Shown in pieces: positions 1-9,914 of a stretch of DNA of 64,000 nt. Source of the DNA: Rhizobium sp. CIAT894 (GTDB lineage Bacteria > Pseudomonadota > Alphaproteobacteria > Rhizobiales > Rhizobiaceae); NCBI RefSeq assembly GCF_000172795.2, contig NZ_CP020947.1, positions 3,562,501 through 3,626,500 on the forward strand. Direction: 5' to 3'. Position 1 is the stretch's first letter; each line of letters starts with the position of its first letter. The notes below the pieces were generated by a model that saw nothing but the letters and a program-made list of their open reading frames with translations, made no database searches and had not been told where the DNA came from. Made by a program: the position numbers and the translations under genes.

Positions 1-33
1 AAGGAACTTGCCGGCTTCATGGCCTGCCGCTGA
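1..33 (+). CDS. possible 3' end of a gene cut by the window edge
   Basis: Reading frame 1 is open from the first base and ends at TGA 31-33, giving the tail KELAGFMACR. Ten codons are too few to identify a product, and the frame could be open by chance. From 34 to 187 there is no gene I can support. Confidence 0.2.
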   Translation, partial: KELAGFMACR

Positions 34-187
34 GCCAGCCCGACCCCATCATGCCGGAACGGCGCTTTTCTCCAAAGCGCTGACGTTGTTTTATGGCGTC
101 TCTTCTTTCCCGGTTTTTCTTCGCCTTGCTGGCATCCTTGCGTCGTTCATGCCAAGACAAGGCATCAAGGCAGCATAAGGACCGCAG

Positions 188-994
188 ATGAGGGAACGGC
201 GTCCATCATATAAGACGCGCGAGCGGACAAAGCCCGCCGCCGACGCCGCGGCCAAGCGGGTCACCCTCCCCCGTGCTCTTTCCAAGCTTGGGTATTGCTC
301 CCGAACGCAGGCCGAGCGGCTGATCGCCGAAAGTCGCGTTGCCGTCGACGGCCGCACCATCAGCGATACCTCCGCCTGGGTCGACCTTGCCACCGCCAAG
401 ATCAGTGTCGACGGCCTCGTCATCGCTGCCGAGACGAAAATCTACCTGATGCTCAACAAGCCGCGCGGGCTCGTCACCACCCGCCATGATCCCGAAGGCA
501 GGCCGACAGTCTATGATTGCCTCAGGGATTTCGACATCCCGCACCTCTCCCCCGTCGGCCGGCTCGACAAGGCGAGCGAGGGCCTGCTGCTTTTCACCAA
601 CGACACCGAATTTGCCCAGATCCTGCTCGATCCCGTCACCCATGTGACGAAAACCTATCATGTGCAGATCGACCGCATCATGGATGACGAGGCGATTGCA
701 GCCATGACGTCGGGCATTCGCCACGACGGCGAGTTGCTGACGGCAACCGCCGCTCGGCGTCTGCGCCAGGGCGACAGGAACTCATGGATCGAGGTCGAGC
801 TCGACGAGGGCCGCAATCGCCAGATCCGCCGCATGCTGGAGGCGCTCGGGACGGAATGTCTGCGCCTCGTGCGCGTCGCAATCGGCGGGCTCGAACTTGG
901 CGAACTGCCGAAAGGCGCCGTGCGCGCGCTGACGGAGACGGAATTGCAGTTGCTGCGGCGGAAAACCGGCATCGAAAAGGCAAGACGCAGTTGA
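188..994 (+). CDS. rRNA pseudouridine synthase, RsuA/RluB/RluE family
   Basis: 268-residue enzyme expected to isomerise a specific uridine in ribosomal RNA to pseudouridine. A basic, disordered N-terminus (residues 1-25) is followed by an S4 RNA-binding domain (about 26-75; RALSKLGYCSRTQAERLI). The catalytic domain then carries the family signature GRLDKASEGLLLFTND, whose Asp is the expected catalytic nucleophile, and the later motif EGRNRQIRRMLEALG typical of the RsuA/RluB/E/F branch. Which rRNA position it modifies cannot be read from sequence. Its TGA stop lies inside a TTGA overlap with the next gene, so the two are probably co-translated. Confidence 0.9.
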   Translation: MRERRPSYKTRERTKPAADAAAKRVTLPRALSKLGYCSRTQAERLIAESRVAVDGRTISDTSAWVDLATAKISVDGLVIAAETKIYLMLNKPRGLVTTRHDPEGRPTVYDCLRDFDIPHLSPVGRLDKASEGLLLFTNDTEFAQILLDPVTHVTKTYHVQIDRIMDDEAIAAMTSGIRHDGELLTATAARRLRQGDRNSWIEVELDEGRNRQIRRMLEALGTECLRLVRVAIGGLELGELPKGAVRALTETELQLLRRKTGIEKARRS

Positions 995-1695
995 CTGAAG
1001 CAACCGGCATGGCGCCGCATGATTTCTGGCAGGAGATTCATCCGCCCGGCACCTTTGGCGGCGACGGCGAATTCGCTTCCTTCTATGTCGCCACACTGGA
1101 AGATGGCCGCCAGCTTCGCCTGCCGATCCGCGTGCTGGCGGATGGCAATCACGCCCTCGCCTCGCTGATCGTCAATCAGGCAGGCTTCGCCGTGCTCGAT
1201 ACGCTCGCCGAAAGCCTCGCCGAAAAGATCAGGCCCATGCGCATCGATGTCGTCGCCGGCCTGCCGACGCTCGGCCTGACGCTTGCCGCCGCCGTGGCGC
1301 AGAAGCTCGGTCATGACCGGTATGTTCCGCTCGGTACCTCACGCAAGTTTTGGTACCGCGACGAGCTTTCCGTCGCCCTGTCTTCGATCACGACGCCGAC
1401 GCAGGAGAAACGCCTCTATATCGATCCGCGCATGCTGCCGCTGCTGAGCGGGCGGCGCGTCGCTTTGATCGACGACGTCATTTCCAGCGGCGCCTCGATC
1501 GTCGCGGCTCTTGATCTGCTGACGGCCTGCGGTATCGAACCCGTCGTCATCGGCGCCGCCATGCTGCAATCGGAGCGCTGGCGCGAAAGGCTAACGGCGG
1601 CCGGGCCGCAATGGCCGGCACGCACCGTCGGCGTCTTCGCAACGCCCCTTCTGGAGCGGAACGCCGCAGGCCGGTGGCAGGCACCAGCGGCCTGA
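991..1695 (+). CDS. phosphoribosyltransferase-fold protein
   Basis: About 234 residues, type I phosphoribosyltransferase fold. The PRPP-binding loop VALIDDVISSGASIVAAL (two acidic residues followed by small residues) is intact, and PVVIGAAMLQ forms the next strand. This loop is shared by adenine, xanthine and orotate PRTases, but no base-specificity motif is recognisable. I place the start at TTG 991 (MTEATGMAPHDFW), which overlaps the upstream stop as TTGA; ATG 1009 is the alternative. The open frame extends upstream to 784, but that part duplicates the synthase coding region and is rejected. Likely a purine-salvage or regulatory PRTase; substrate unknown. Confidence 0.8.
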   Translation: MTEATGMAPHDFWQEIHPPGTFGGDGEFASFYVATLEDGRQLRLPIRVLADGNHALASLIVNQAGFAVLDTLAESLAEKIRPMRIDVVAGLPTLGLTLAAAVAQKLGHDRYVPLGTSRKFWYRDELSVALSSITTPTQEKRLYIDPRMLPLLSGRRVALIDDVISSGASIVAALDLLTACGIEPVVIGAAMLQSERWRERLTAAGPQWPARTVGVFATPLLERNAAGRWQAPAA

Positions 1696-1789
1696 GACGA
1701 GATATTGCAGTCCCGCCTGTCGGCGCCTCTGTACAGCATAAGAGGAACGATTACAGTCCGGCCTCATCGATGAAACACCGGACCTGCCC

Positions 1790-3532
1790 ATGTCGTTTGC
1801 GCAAGCATCCCTGCTGATCCTTCTGCTGGCGATGCTCGTTCTCTTCTCCCTCGATCGCTTCCGCATCGAGGTGGTTTCGATCGCCGGTCTGCTTGCCGGC
1901 CATGCGCTCGGCCTTTATCCCGCCGATCGGATCTTCGCGGGCTTCGCCAGCCCCGTCGTCGTCACCGTCGTCGAGATCCTGCTGATCGTCCAGGTGCTGG
2001 CGCGCGCCAAGCTCTTCGACAGTCTCGCTGCCCGTTTCGCGGCCACGGAACCCTCGGGTTTCCAGGTCATCTCAGGTACGTCTTTGCTTGCCGGTTTCAT
2101 CTCCATCTTCATGAACAATATCGGTGCCTTTGCGATCACCCTGCCGGTGGCGCTGCGGCTCGGCACGGCTCTGGCGATCCCCCGCCGTCAGTTCGTCATG
2201 CCGGTCTCGTTCGCAGCCCTGCTCGGCGGTCTCGTTTCGCTGATCGGCACGCCGGCCAACCTGCTCGTCAGCGATGCACTCGGCGAGGCAACCGGAGCCG
2301 GCTTTCACTTCTTCGATTTCGCCTATGTCGGCCTGCCGGTCGCAATGGCCGGCATAATGCTGGTCGCCCTTCGCGTGCAGCGGCTGTTTCCAGAGCCCGA
2401 CGAGGCGCCGGCGACGATCTCGCCGGTCACGCGCCGCATCGTCGTCGAGCGCCGCATCCCCGAGGTTTCGCCGCTGGTCGGCGTGAGGCTTTCCGATTGC
2501 CCGGCCCGCTTCGGCATCAAAGCCCACGCGTTGATCCGCGGCGACAATTTCGTCTTCGGACCGCTCGAGCAATCGGTGATCGCGGCCGGCGACGTGCTGC
2601 TTGCCGAAGGCAGCGATGCGGTCTTTGCCGGTCTTGCCGCCGCGCAGGCGCTGATGGCCGATATCAATCCGCACGGCCTGCGGCCGGATTTCTTCCGCGT
2701 CGAAAGCGTCGTGATGCCGGAAAGCACGCTGGTCGGTTCGCGGATCCGCTCGCTCGAAATCTTTCACAGTCGCGGTGTCGCGGTCACCGCTCTTTCCATG
2801 CGCGCGCCGCGCATCGAGGGCCGCTTCCTCGACCTGCAACTATCGATCGGCGATATATTGACGTTGGAGGGGCCGCGCATGGCGATCGCCGAAGCGCTCG
2901 AAGAAAGCGAGTGCCTGCCGCTTGCCTCGGCCGCTTCGACCGAACCAGCCTCGCTCTCCTGGCGGCCCTTTGCGCTCTTTGCCTGCGGCGTCGTCGCCTC
3001 CGCGGCCGGCCTGCGTCCCGACGTCGCCTTTGCCGGCGTCGTGCTCGCACTCGCCCTGCTCAATCATCTGAACATTCGCCAGGCGATGGCCGATCTCAAC
3101 TGGCCGATCATTATCATGCTGGCGGCGATGATCCCGATCGGTCAGGCGGTCGCAAGCACCGGGACGGCCGAAACCATCGCCGGCTGGCTGAGCCTCGTCG
3201 TGCCGATCACCCAGCCGCTCTTCGGCGTTGCCCTCATCCTCTTCCTCGCCATGGCGCTGACGCCCTTCGTCAATAACGCAACGGTCGCTATCGTCCTCAG
3301 CCCGGTCGCCCTTGAATTTGCAAGAACCGGCCAGCATGCGCCGCATGCCTATCTGATCGCGGTCGCCGCTGGCGCCTCGCTCGATTTCCTGACGCCGTTC
3401 GGCCACCACAACAACACGCTGGCCATGGGCATCGGCGGTTACCGCTTCAGCGACTTCCTGCGTGCCGGCTGGCCGCTTGCCGTCACATGTTATGGCCTCG
3501 CCTTGTTTCTCCTGGCTCTGTTCTGGCTGTGA
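1790..3532 (+). CDS. SLC13/DASS-type permease with two TrkA-C domains
   Basis: 580-residue inner-membrane transporter. Hydrophobic segments run from about residue 1 to 200 and from 385 to 580, separated by a soluble region (about 210-375) that looks like two RCK_C/TrkA-C domains (VSPLVGVRLSDCPARFGIKA and VVMPESTLVGSRIRSLEIF). This arrangement is typical of the SLC13 family, whose members move sulfate, dicarboxylates or other anions with Na+ or H+. Motifs such as GFISIFMNNIGAFAITLP and MALTPFVNNATVAIVLSP resemble the paired SNT-like substrate loops. The substrate cannot be assigned. Single gene, same direction as its neighbours. Confidence 0.85.
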   Translation: MSFAQASLLILLLAMLVLFSLDRFRIEVVSIAGLLAGHALGLYPADRIFAGFASPVVVTVVEILLIVQVLARAKLFDSLAARFAATEPSGFQVISGTSLLAGFISIFMNNIGAFAITLPVALRLGTALAIPRRQFVMPVSFAALLGGLVSLIGTPANLLVSDALGEATGAGFHFFDFAYVGLPVAMAGIMLVALRVQRLFPEPDEAPATISPVTRRIVVERRIPEVSPLVGVRLSDCPARFGIKAHALIRGDNFVFGPLEQSVIAAGDVLLAEGSDAVFAGLAAAQALMADINPHGLRPDFFRVESVVMPESTLVGSRIRSLEIFHSRGVAVTALSMRAPRIEGRFLDLQLSIGDILTLEGPRMAIAEALEESECLPLASAASTEPASLSWRPFALFACGVVASAAGLRPDVAFAGVVLALALLNHLNIRQAMADLNWPIIIMLAAMIPIGQAVASTGTAETIAGWLSLVVPITQPLFGVALILFLAMALTPFVNNATVAIVLSPVALEFARTGQHAPHAYLIAVAAGASLDFLTPFGHHNNTLAMGIGGYRFSDFLRAGWPLAVTCYGLALFLLALFWL

Positions 3533-3580
3533 TGCGATACTCTGTAATGCGATACTTGGGGCCACCTTGACTTCCCGGCC

Positions 3581-4573
3581 ATGAAACGACAGGAAGCCTT
3601 CACCCAAACACAAGGACAGTCGAGCGCCGTGCGAATCCTCTCCGAAGCCCATTTCCCCGAATTGCCGAACTATTATCGCGGCAAGGTGCGCGAGAATTAC
3701 GATCTTCCTGACGGGCGCCGCATCATCATCAGCACCGACCGGCTGAGTGCCTTCGACCGCATTCTCACCTGCATTCCCTATAAGGGCCAGGTACTGACGC
3801 AGACGGCGCGCTATTGGTTCGAAGCGACGAAGGACATCTGCCCGAACCACGTCATCGACTATCCCGATCCGAATGTCGTCATCGGCAAGCGGCTCGACAT
3901 CCTGCCGGTCGAAATCGTCGTGCGCGGTTATCTCGCCGGCACCACCGGGACCTCGATCCTGACACTCTACAAGAAGGGCGAGCGCGAGATGTACGGCATG
4001 CGCCTACCCGACGGCATGCGCGACAACCAGATCCTGCCCGAACCCGTCATCACCCCGACCAGCAAGGAATTCGACGGCGGCCATGACGAGCCGCTGACGC
4101 CTGCCGAAATCGTCACGCGCGGCCTTCTGACTGCCGAGCAATGGCAGGCACTGTCGACATATGCGCTCGCTCTGTTTGCCCGTGGCCAGGAGATGGCGGC
4201 AAAACGCGGCTTGATCCTTGTCGACACCAAATATGAATTCGGCACCGATAGCGACGGCAATATCATTCTCGCCGACGAGATCCACACACCCGACAGCAGC
4301 CGCTACTGGCTTGCCGAAAGCTATCCAGCAAGCTTTGCGGCCGGAAGACGTCCGGAAAGTTTCGACAAAGACTTCGTCCGTGCCTGGGTGGCCGAACGCT
4401 GCGATCCCTATAAGGACGAGATCCCCGAAATCCCCGTCGAACTGATCGAGCAGACCTCGGCCGTCTATATCAAGGCTTACGAGGCGATTACCGGCGAGCG
4501 CTTTGTCCCCGACAATAGCCACGACACACCGCTTGCCCGTGTTCGAAGCAACCTCGCCCCCTATTTCCCTTGA
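3581..4573 (+). CDS. purC: phosphoribosylaminoimidazole-succinocarboxamide synthase
   Basis: SAICAR synthase of de novo purine synthesis, which condenses CAIR and aspartate using ATP. Family motifs include [50 protein letters not shown] and LVDTKYEFG. At up to 330 residues it is the longer form that alphaproteobacteria carry in addition to a short PurC near purS/purQ; that second copy is not in this window. The ATG at 3581 is used here; a GTG at 3629 ([12 protein letters not shown]) with AAGGA upstream would give a protein closer to the usual family length and may be the true start. Confidence 0.93.
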   Translation: MKRQEAFTQTQGQSSAVRILSEAHFPELPNYYRGKVRENYDLPDGRRIIISTDRLSAFDRILTCIPYKGQVLTQTARYWFEATKDICPNHVIDYPDPNVVIGKRLDILPVEIVVRGYLAGTTGTSILTLYKKGEREMYGMRLPDGMRDNQILPEPVITPTSKEFDGGHDEPLTPAEIVTRGLLTAEQWQALSTYALALFARGQEMAAKRGLILVDTKYEFGTDSDGNIILADEIHTPDSSRYWLAESYPASFAAGRRPESFDKDFVRAWVAERCDPYKDEIPEIPVELIEQTSAVYIKAYEAITGERFVPDNSHDTPLARVRSNLAPYFP

Positions 4574-4637
4574 AAAGACGACAGGCAATAGCGCTAGCAT
4601 CAAAAGGGGATACCGGGATCGGCCCGGCGGGGGACGG

Positions 4638-5240
4638 ATGATAAAAAGGCCGAGACGCAAGGCCGAAGAAACGCGCGAGGATATTCTCTCCATGGCGGAG
4701 GTGCTGTTTCGCCAGCACGGCTACGTCGCCGTGTCGATCGCCGACATCGCCGGCGCACTGCACATGTCGCCCGCCAATGTCTTCAAGCATTTCCATTCCA
4801 AGGTCGCGCTGATCGACGCGATCGCCGGACGCCATCTCGACAATGCCGCCGAGCGTTTCGCCGCTTTCGAGCAGGCCCTGCCGCCGAAGCAGCAACTGCT
4901 CCGTTTCGTTCTGCGCCTGCTGGAAGGCCATCTGCAGGACATCCAGAACAATCCCTACATTTTCGAAATGGTGCTTTCGACGATCGAGGCCAAACTTGAG
5001 GCCGGCAATCGCTATCGCGCCCGAATCGAGCAGAAGCTCGGCGAAATCATCCGCGAAGGCATGGCGGAGGGACGTTATCAGTGCCGCGATCCCGAACGCG
5101 CCGCACGCACCGTCGCAGACGTGCTGGCCTGCGTATTGCACCCGATCCTGATTGCCCGCGACGACAAGGAAACCCTCGTCCACCGGGCCGAGGACATTGT
5201 CGGCTTCGTCGATGCCGCATTGCAAAATAACGCTTGCTAA
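4638..5240 (+). CDS. TetR/AcrR family regulator of the adjacent RND pump
   Basis: 200 residues. An N-terminal TetR helix-turn-helix (about 8-58; TREDILSMAEVLFRQHGYVA, then SIADIAGALHMSPANVFKHF) is followed by an all-helical ligand/dimer domain. The ATG at 4638 follows GGGGGACGG and places the HTH at the normal distance from the N-terminus; the open frame begins earlier (4503) but overlaps purC. It lies directly upstream of, and in the same direction as, the efflux genes. A perfect 8-bp inverted repeat begins at its stop codon, so it is probably the local repressor and may be autoregulated or read through into the pump genes. Confidence 0.9.
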   Translation: MIKRPRRKAEETREDILSMAEVLFRQHGYVAVSIADIAGALHMSPANVFKHFHSKVALIDAIAGRHLDNAAERFAAFEQALPPKQQLLRFVLRLLEGHLQDIQNNPYIFEMVLSTIEAKLEAGNRYRARIEQKLGEIIREGMAEGRYQCRDPERAARTVADVLACVLHPILIARDDKETLVHRAEDIVGFVDAALQNNAC

Positions 5241-5266
5241 GTGACGATTGCTGACTTACGTCACTT
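5239..5266. promoter_or_regulatory. candidate TetR operator before RND efflux genes
   Basis: Perfect inverted repeat AAGTGACG - 12 nt - CGTCACTT overlapping the end of the TetR gene and about 130 bp upstream of the adaptor start. Position and symmetry fit an operator for the neighbouring TetR protein. No binding data are available. Confidence 0.45.
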
Positions 5267-5296
5267 CGTAAAGCCTTTGTTAAATCCGGATGGCAT

Positions 5297-5327
5297 TTGA
5301 AGCCAAATCAATCCTGACGCTTATATA
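5297..5327 (+). promoter_or_regulatory. candidate sigma-70 promoter of the RND operon
   Basis: TTGAAG at 5297-5302 and TTATAT at 5321-5326, spaced 18 bp, downstream of the inverted repeat and about 70 bp before the adaptor start. The match is reasonable, but alphaproteobacterial promoters are degenerate. Confidence 0.35.
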
Positions 5328-5393
5328 AGCCTGCGCTTGGTCCAGCCGAGCCCGTGGATCGAACGGTAATTGCCACCGCACAGGGAATTCAGA

Positions 5394-6605
5394 ATGATAC
5401 GGCGCGCCCTCCTCATCTCCTCGGCTCTGGCGTTCGGCACGTTGCTCGCCGCCTGCAGCGACAATGCCGGCAAACCCGCCGGCAATGCCGGCGCGGGCGC
5501 GGCACAGCAGGCAGCCCCGGTCGGCGTGATCACCCTGAAGAAGGACAGTTTCCCGATCACCACGATCCTTCCGGGCCGCGCCGAAACCTTCCAGACAGCC
5601 GATATCCGGCCGCAGGTGAGCGGCATCATCCGAGAGATCGCCTTTAAGGAAGGCGGAGAAATCAAGAAGGGCGATCTTCTCTACCAGATCGAGGATGCGC
5701 CCTATATCGCTGCCGTCGAACAGGCCAAGGCGGCAATCTCCAAGGCGCAAGCGAGCGTGCCGAGCGCCGAAAGCAATCTCGACCGCTACCAGCGCCTCGT
5801 CGGCAGCGGCGCCACCCAGATCGAATTCGAAACGGCCAAGACGACGCTGCTCCAGGCCAAGGCCGAAGTGGAATCGACGAAAGCAGCGCTTGCCGCCGCG
5901 CAGATCGATCTCGATCACACCCGGATCGTCGCACCCTTCGACGGCGTCATCGACCAGACGGCCTATAATGTCGGCAACGTCGTCTCGGCCAACCAGACGA
6001 CGGCGCTGACGACGATCCGCCAGCTCGATCCGATTTATATCTCGCTGACGGAATCGAGCACCAACCTCTTGAAGCTCCGCGATGCGATGGCCGCCGGCGA
6101 CATCAAGGGCGCAGACAATGTCGCCTTCCACCTGATCCTCGAAGACGGCAAGGAATATAATCAGCAGGGCAAGCTCGACATGTCGAAGCAGGTGGTCAGC
6201 GAGACCACGGGCACCTTCATCATCCGCGTGCTTTTTCCCAATCCCGACCGCATCGTTCTGCCCGGCATGTATGTGCGGGCAACCGTCGAGCTCGGCGCCG
6301 AGGCCGGTTATGCGCTGCCGCAGCTGGCGACGAGCCGTGACGCCAATGGCCGGCTGACGGCGCAGTTCATTTCTGCCGACGGCAAGGTCGAAACCCGCGC
6401 TTTCGAGAACAGCTCACCCTCCAACAATTCCTGGCTCGTGACCGAAGGCATCAAGGACGGCGATCAACTGATCGTCGCCGGCCTGCAGTCGATCACGGCA
6501 GGCATGCCGGTAAAACCGGTCCCGATGAAGATCAATGACAACGGCGTGGTCGTGCCTGCTGAGCAGCCCGCGGCCGGTGATACGCAGAAGCCCGCAGCGA
6601 AATAA
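5394..6605 (+). CDS. RND efflux periplasmic adaptor lipoprotein (AcrA/MexA type)
   Basis: 403 residues. The start at 5394 gives MIRRALLISSALAFGTLLAAC, a lipoprotein signal with lipobox LLAAC, so Cys21 is probably lipidated. Next come a lipoyl/barrel-sandwich domain (about 45-80; RPQVSGIIREIAFKEGGEIKKGDLL in part), an alpha-helical hairpin (about 85-160), and the second half of the lipoyl domain with DLDHTRIVAPFDGVID. The beta-barrel and membrane-proximal domains follow. It links the inner-membrane pump to the outer-membrane channel in the periplasm. First of three co-directional pump genes; 48 nt to the permease. Confidence 0.95.
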   Translation: MIRRALLISSALAFGTLLAACSDNAGKPAGNAGAGAAQQAAPVGVITLKKDSFPITTILPGRAETFQTADIRPQVSGIIREIAFKEGGEIKKGDLLYQIEDAPYIAAVEQAKAAISKAQASVPSAESNLDRYQRLVGSGATQIEFETAKTTLLQAKAEVESTKAALAAAQIDLDHTRIVAPFDGVIDQTAYNVGNVVSANQTTALTTIRQLDPIYISLTESSTNLLKLRDAMAAGDIKGADNVAFHLILEDGKEYNQQGKLDMSKQVVSETTGTFIIRVLFPNPDRIVLPGMYVRATVELGAEAGYALPQLATSRDANGRLTAQFISADGKVETRAFENSSPSNNSWLVTEGIKDGDQLIVAGLQSITAGMPVKPVPMKINDNGVVVPAEQPAAGDTQKPAAK

Positions 6606-6653
6606 TCGCTTCGAGCCCGCAGCGTCACCGTCTCAGCCGCACAGGAACAACCG

Positions 6654-9600
6654 ATGGCCAAGTTTTTCATCCGACGTCCGATTTTCGCCTGGGTCATTGC
6701 GATCACCATCATGCTCGCCGGCCTGCTGGCGATCTTCACCCTGTCGATCTCGCAATATCCCGACATCGCTCCGACGACGGTTCGCATCAATGCCCCCTAT
6801 AGGGGCGCCAGCGCCGAGACCGTCGAGAAATCCGTGACGACGATCATCGAGGATGGCATGACCGGCCTCGACGACCTCACTTATATGACCTCGACGTCGT
6901 CGACCGGTTCGGCCAGCATCCAGCTCACCTTCGGAACGAGCGCCGACCCTGATATTGCCCAGGTGCAGGTACAGAACAAGCTGCAGCTGGTCCAGTCGCA
7001 GCTCCCAAGCGACGTCATCGATGCCGGCATCAGCGTCACCCGCTCGACTTCGAGCATTCTTCTCGTCGGCTCGCTTGTTTCGACCGACGGCAAGCGCAAC
7101 TCGGTCGACCTCGGCAACATCATGTCGACCTCGATCGAGGATCAGATCCAGCGCCTGGAAGGTGTGGGCAGCATCAACGTCTTTGGTTCGGGTTACGCCA
7201 TGCGTGTCTGGCTCGATCCGTTCAAGCTGCTGAAATACCAATTGACGCCGAGCGACGTTACGTCGGCCATCCAGGCGCAGAACACCCAGGTCTCCGTCGG
7301 TTCGCTCGGCGCCCAGCCGGCGACCCCCGGCCAGCAGATCAACGTCACCATCACTGCCCAAAGCCAGCTGACCACCGTCGCCGATTTCGAGCACATCATC
7401 CTCAAGGTCGAAAAGGACGGCGCGACGGTACGCCTGAGCGACGTCTCCCGCATCGAGATCGGCCAGGAAAGCTACGGCGGCGGCTCGCGGTATAACGGCC
7501 AGCCGTCGACCGGTTTTGCCGTCAATCTGGCGATCGGCGCCAACGCCATCGATACCGCAGCCCGCGTCCGCTCCGCTCTCGAGGTCATCGGCCGCGGCCT
7601 GCCGGCGGGCGTGGAGATCACCTATCCCTACGACACGACGCCCTTCGTGGAACTGTCGATCGAGAAGGTCGTGCACACGCTGATCGAAGCAATTGTGCTC
7701 GTCTTCGTCGTGTTGCTTATCTTCCTGCAGAACCTGCGAGCAACGCTGATCCCGACGATTGCCGTTCCCGTCGTGCTGCTCGGCACTTTCGGGGTGCTGG
7801 CGATCACCGGTTACTCGATTAACACCTTGACGATGTTTGCCATGGTGCTGGCGATCGGCCTTCTCGTCGACGACGCCATCGTCGTTGTCGAAAACGTCGA
7901 GCGCATCATGTCGGAAGAGAAGCTTTCGCCGCTGGAGGCGACGGAAAAATCGATGGGCGAGATCACCGGCGCCATTGTCGGCATTGCGCTCGTCCTCACC
8001 GCCGTCTTTATCCCGATGGCCTTCTTCGGCGGCTCCACAGGCATCATCTATCGCCAGTTCTCGATCACCATCGTCTCGGCCATGCTGCTGTCGGCCCTCG
8101 TCGCCCTCGTGCTGACGCCCGCCCTTTGCGCCACGATGCTGAAGCCGGTCAGCGAACACCGGAAGCACCGCGTCGGCGACTGGTTCAACCGCAACTTCAC
8201 GCGCTCCACCAACGGTTATATCAGCGCCATCGCTTATCTCCTGAAGCGGCCGATCCGCGTCATGCTGGTCTTCCTGCTTGTCGGCGCCGGCTGCGCCTAT
8301 CTCTTCACCCGCCTGCCGAGCTCCTTCCTGCCGCAGGAAGACCAGGGCGTGCTGTTGACCATCGTCACCACGCCGCCGGGTTCGACGACGCAACAGACCC
8401 AGGCGGTCGTCGAAAAGGTGGAGAATTATTATCGCCAGAATGAGAAGGATGCCGTTGAATCGGTGTTCGGCGCGCTGGGCTTCGGCTTCAACGGCTCCGG
8501 CCAGAACAGCGCCATCGTCTTCACCAAGCTCAAGGATTTCTCCAAGCGCACCGATCCGAATCTGAGCGCCCAGTCGGTCGTTAACCGCGCGCTGCGTAAC
8601 TTCTTTGCCATCCGCGAGGCGCAGGTCTTCGCGCTCCTGCCCCCGGCGATCCAGGGTCTCGGCGTATCGAGCGGCTTCTCCATGTATCTCGTCGATACCG
8701 GCGGCCACGGCAACGACGCGCTGACGTCCGCCTCCAAGCGGCTGATCCAGATGGGCAATACCTCGGGCAAGATCGTAGCCCTGCGCAGCAGCAGCAAGGA
8801 AGTCGAGCCGCAGATGCGCATCGTGCTCGATCAGGAAAAGATCGGCGCCATGGGCGTCGACATCGCCTCGGTCAACTCGATGCTGTCGATCATCTTCACC
8901 GGCCGCGACGTCAACGACTTCACGCTGAACGGCGAGATCAAGCCGGTCTATGTCCAGGGCGATGCGCCCTTCCGCATGCAGCCGGATGATCTCAACCATT
9001 GGTACGCCCGCAACACCGCCGGCGAAATGGTGCCTTTCTCCGCCTTTACCAAGACGGAGTGGGTGAAAGGCGCGCCATCGCTTGCCCGCTTCAACGCCGT
9101 CAGCGCCATTCCGCTCGATGGCGCTTCCGCACCCGGTGTCTCCTCCGGCGATGCGATGAACGAAATGGAAGCGCTGACCGAACAGCTCGGCGGCGGTTAT
9201 ACGGTCGCCTGGCAGGGTATCTCTTATCAGGAGCGCCTCTCCGGTTCGCAGGCGCCGATGCTCTACGCGATCTCGGTTCTCGTGGTCTTCCTCTGCCTGG
9301 CGGCGCTTTACGAAAGCTGGTCGATCCCCTTCTCGGTGATCATGGCGGTGCCGGTCGGCATTCTCGGGGCGCTGACGGCCGCGACCCTCTTCGGTCAGGC
9401 GAACGACGTCTATTTCAAGGTCGGCCTGCTCACCACCATAGGGCTGGCGGCAAAGAACGCGATCCTGATCGTCGAATTCGCCAAGGACCGCATGGAAAGC
9501 GGTATGGGGCTCTACGAAGCTACGCTGGAGGCGGCACGATTGCGACTGCGGCCGATCATCATGACCTCCCTTGCCTTCATTCTCGGCGTTGTGCCGCTGG

Positions 9601-9764
9601 CGATCGCGACAGGCGCGGGCTCGGCGGCACAAAACGCCATCGGCATCGGCGTTCTCGGCGGCATGCTGGCGGCGACGATGCTCGGAATTTTCTTCGTGCC
9701 GTCCTTTTTCGTCGTCATTCGACGCATCTTTGCCACACGGGGCAAAAATGCGGCAGGAGTGTGA
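6654..9764 (+). CDS. RND multidrug efflux permease (AcrB/MexB/HAE1 type)
   Basis: 1036 residues, the normal HAE1 length. It has twelve predicted transmembrane segments (one at 10-30, a group at about 335-560, and a group from about 870 to the end) with two large periplasmic loops. The N-terminus FFIRRPIFAWVIAITIMLAG is typical. The TM4 motif GLLVDDAIVVVENVERIM contains the proton-relay Asp pair, and AAKNAILIVEFAKD supplies the TM10 Lys. It exports hydrophobic or amphiphilic compounds using the proton gradient, together with the adaptor before it and the outer-membrane factor after it. Confidence 0.97.
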   Translation: MAKFFIRRPIFAWVIAITIMLAGLLAIFTLSISQYPDIAPTTVRINAPYRGASAETVEKSVTTIIEDGMTGLDDLTYMTSTSSTGSASIQLTFGTSADPDIAQVQVQNKLQLVQSQLPSDVIDAGISVTRSTSSILLVGSLVSTDGKRNSVDLGNIMSTSIEDQIQRLEGVGSINVFGSGYAMRVWLDPFKLLKYQLTPSDVTSAIQAQNTQVSVGSLGAQPATPGQQINVTITAQSQLTTVADFEHIILKVEKDGATVRLSDVSRIEIGQESYGGGSRYNGQPSTGFAVNLAIGANAIDTAARVRSALEVIGRGLPAGVEITYPYDTTPFVELSIEKVVHTLIEAIVLVFVVLLIFLQNLRATLIPTIAVPVVLLGTFGVLAITGYSINTLTMFAMVLAIGLLVDDAIVVVENVERIMSEEKLSPLEATEKSMGEITGAIVGIALVLTAVFIPMAFFGGSTGIIYRQFSITIVSAMLLSALVALVLTPALCATMLKPVSEHRKHRVGDWFNRNFTRSTNGYISAIAYLLKRPIRVMLVFLLVGAGCAYLFTRLPSSFLPQEDQGVLLTIVTTPPGSTTQQTQAVVEKVENYYRQNEKDAVESVFGALGFGFNGSGQNSAIVFTKLKDFSKRTDPNLSAQSVVNRALRNFFAIREAQVFALLPPAIQGLGVSSGFSMYLVDTGGHGNDALTSASKRLIQMGNTSGKIVALRSSSKEVEPQMRIVLDQEKIGAMGVDIASVNSMLSIIFTGRDVNDFTLNGEIKPVYVQGDAPFRMQPDDLNHWYARNTAGEMVPFSAFTKTEWVKGAPSLARFNAVSAIPLDGASAPGVSSGDAMNEMEALTEQLGGGYTVAWQGISYQERLSGSQAPMLYAISVLVVFLCLAALYESWSIPFSVIMAVPVGILGALTAATLFGQANDVYFKVGLLTTIGLAAKNAILIVEFAKDRMESGMGLYEATLEAARLRLRPIIMTSLAFILGVVPLAIATGAGSAAQNAIGIGVLGGMLAATMLGIFFVPSFFVVIRRIFATRGKNAAGV

Positions 9765-9914
9765 TAAAAATGCACTGTGATAATGCTGTTCCGATTGCTA
9801 CATTGCGCCCGACTGCTTCGGTGTGTGTATTTTTGGTAGGACGAGGCGCGGTTGCGTTAGTGAAGCATGAAGCTTCGGACAAGAATTGACTTGCTCGAGT
9901 ACAGGAAGAAATGA

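Noticed and set aside
6633..9632. Open frame of about 1000 codons antisense to the RND permease
   Set aside because: It mirrors the permease codon pattern; its translation is rich in Asp/Arg/His/Gly low-complexity text without any domain, as expected for the opposite strand of GC-rich coding DNA.
9770..9889. Possible 39-residue ORF between permease and outer-membrane factor
   Set aside because: No ribosome site, no hydrophobic or conserved pattern, and starts a few bases after the permease stop by chance.
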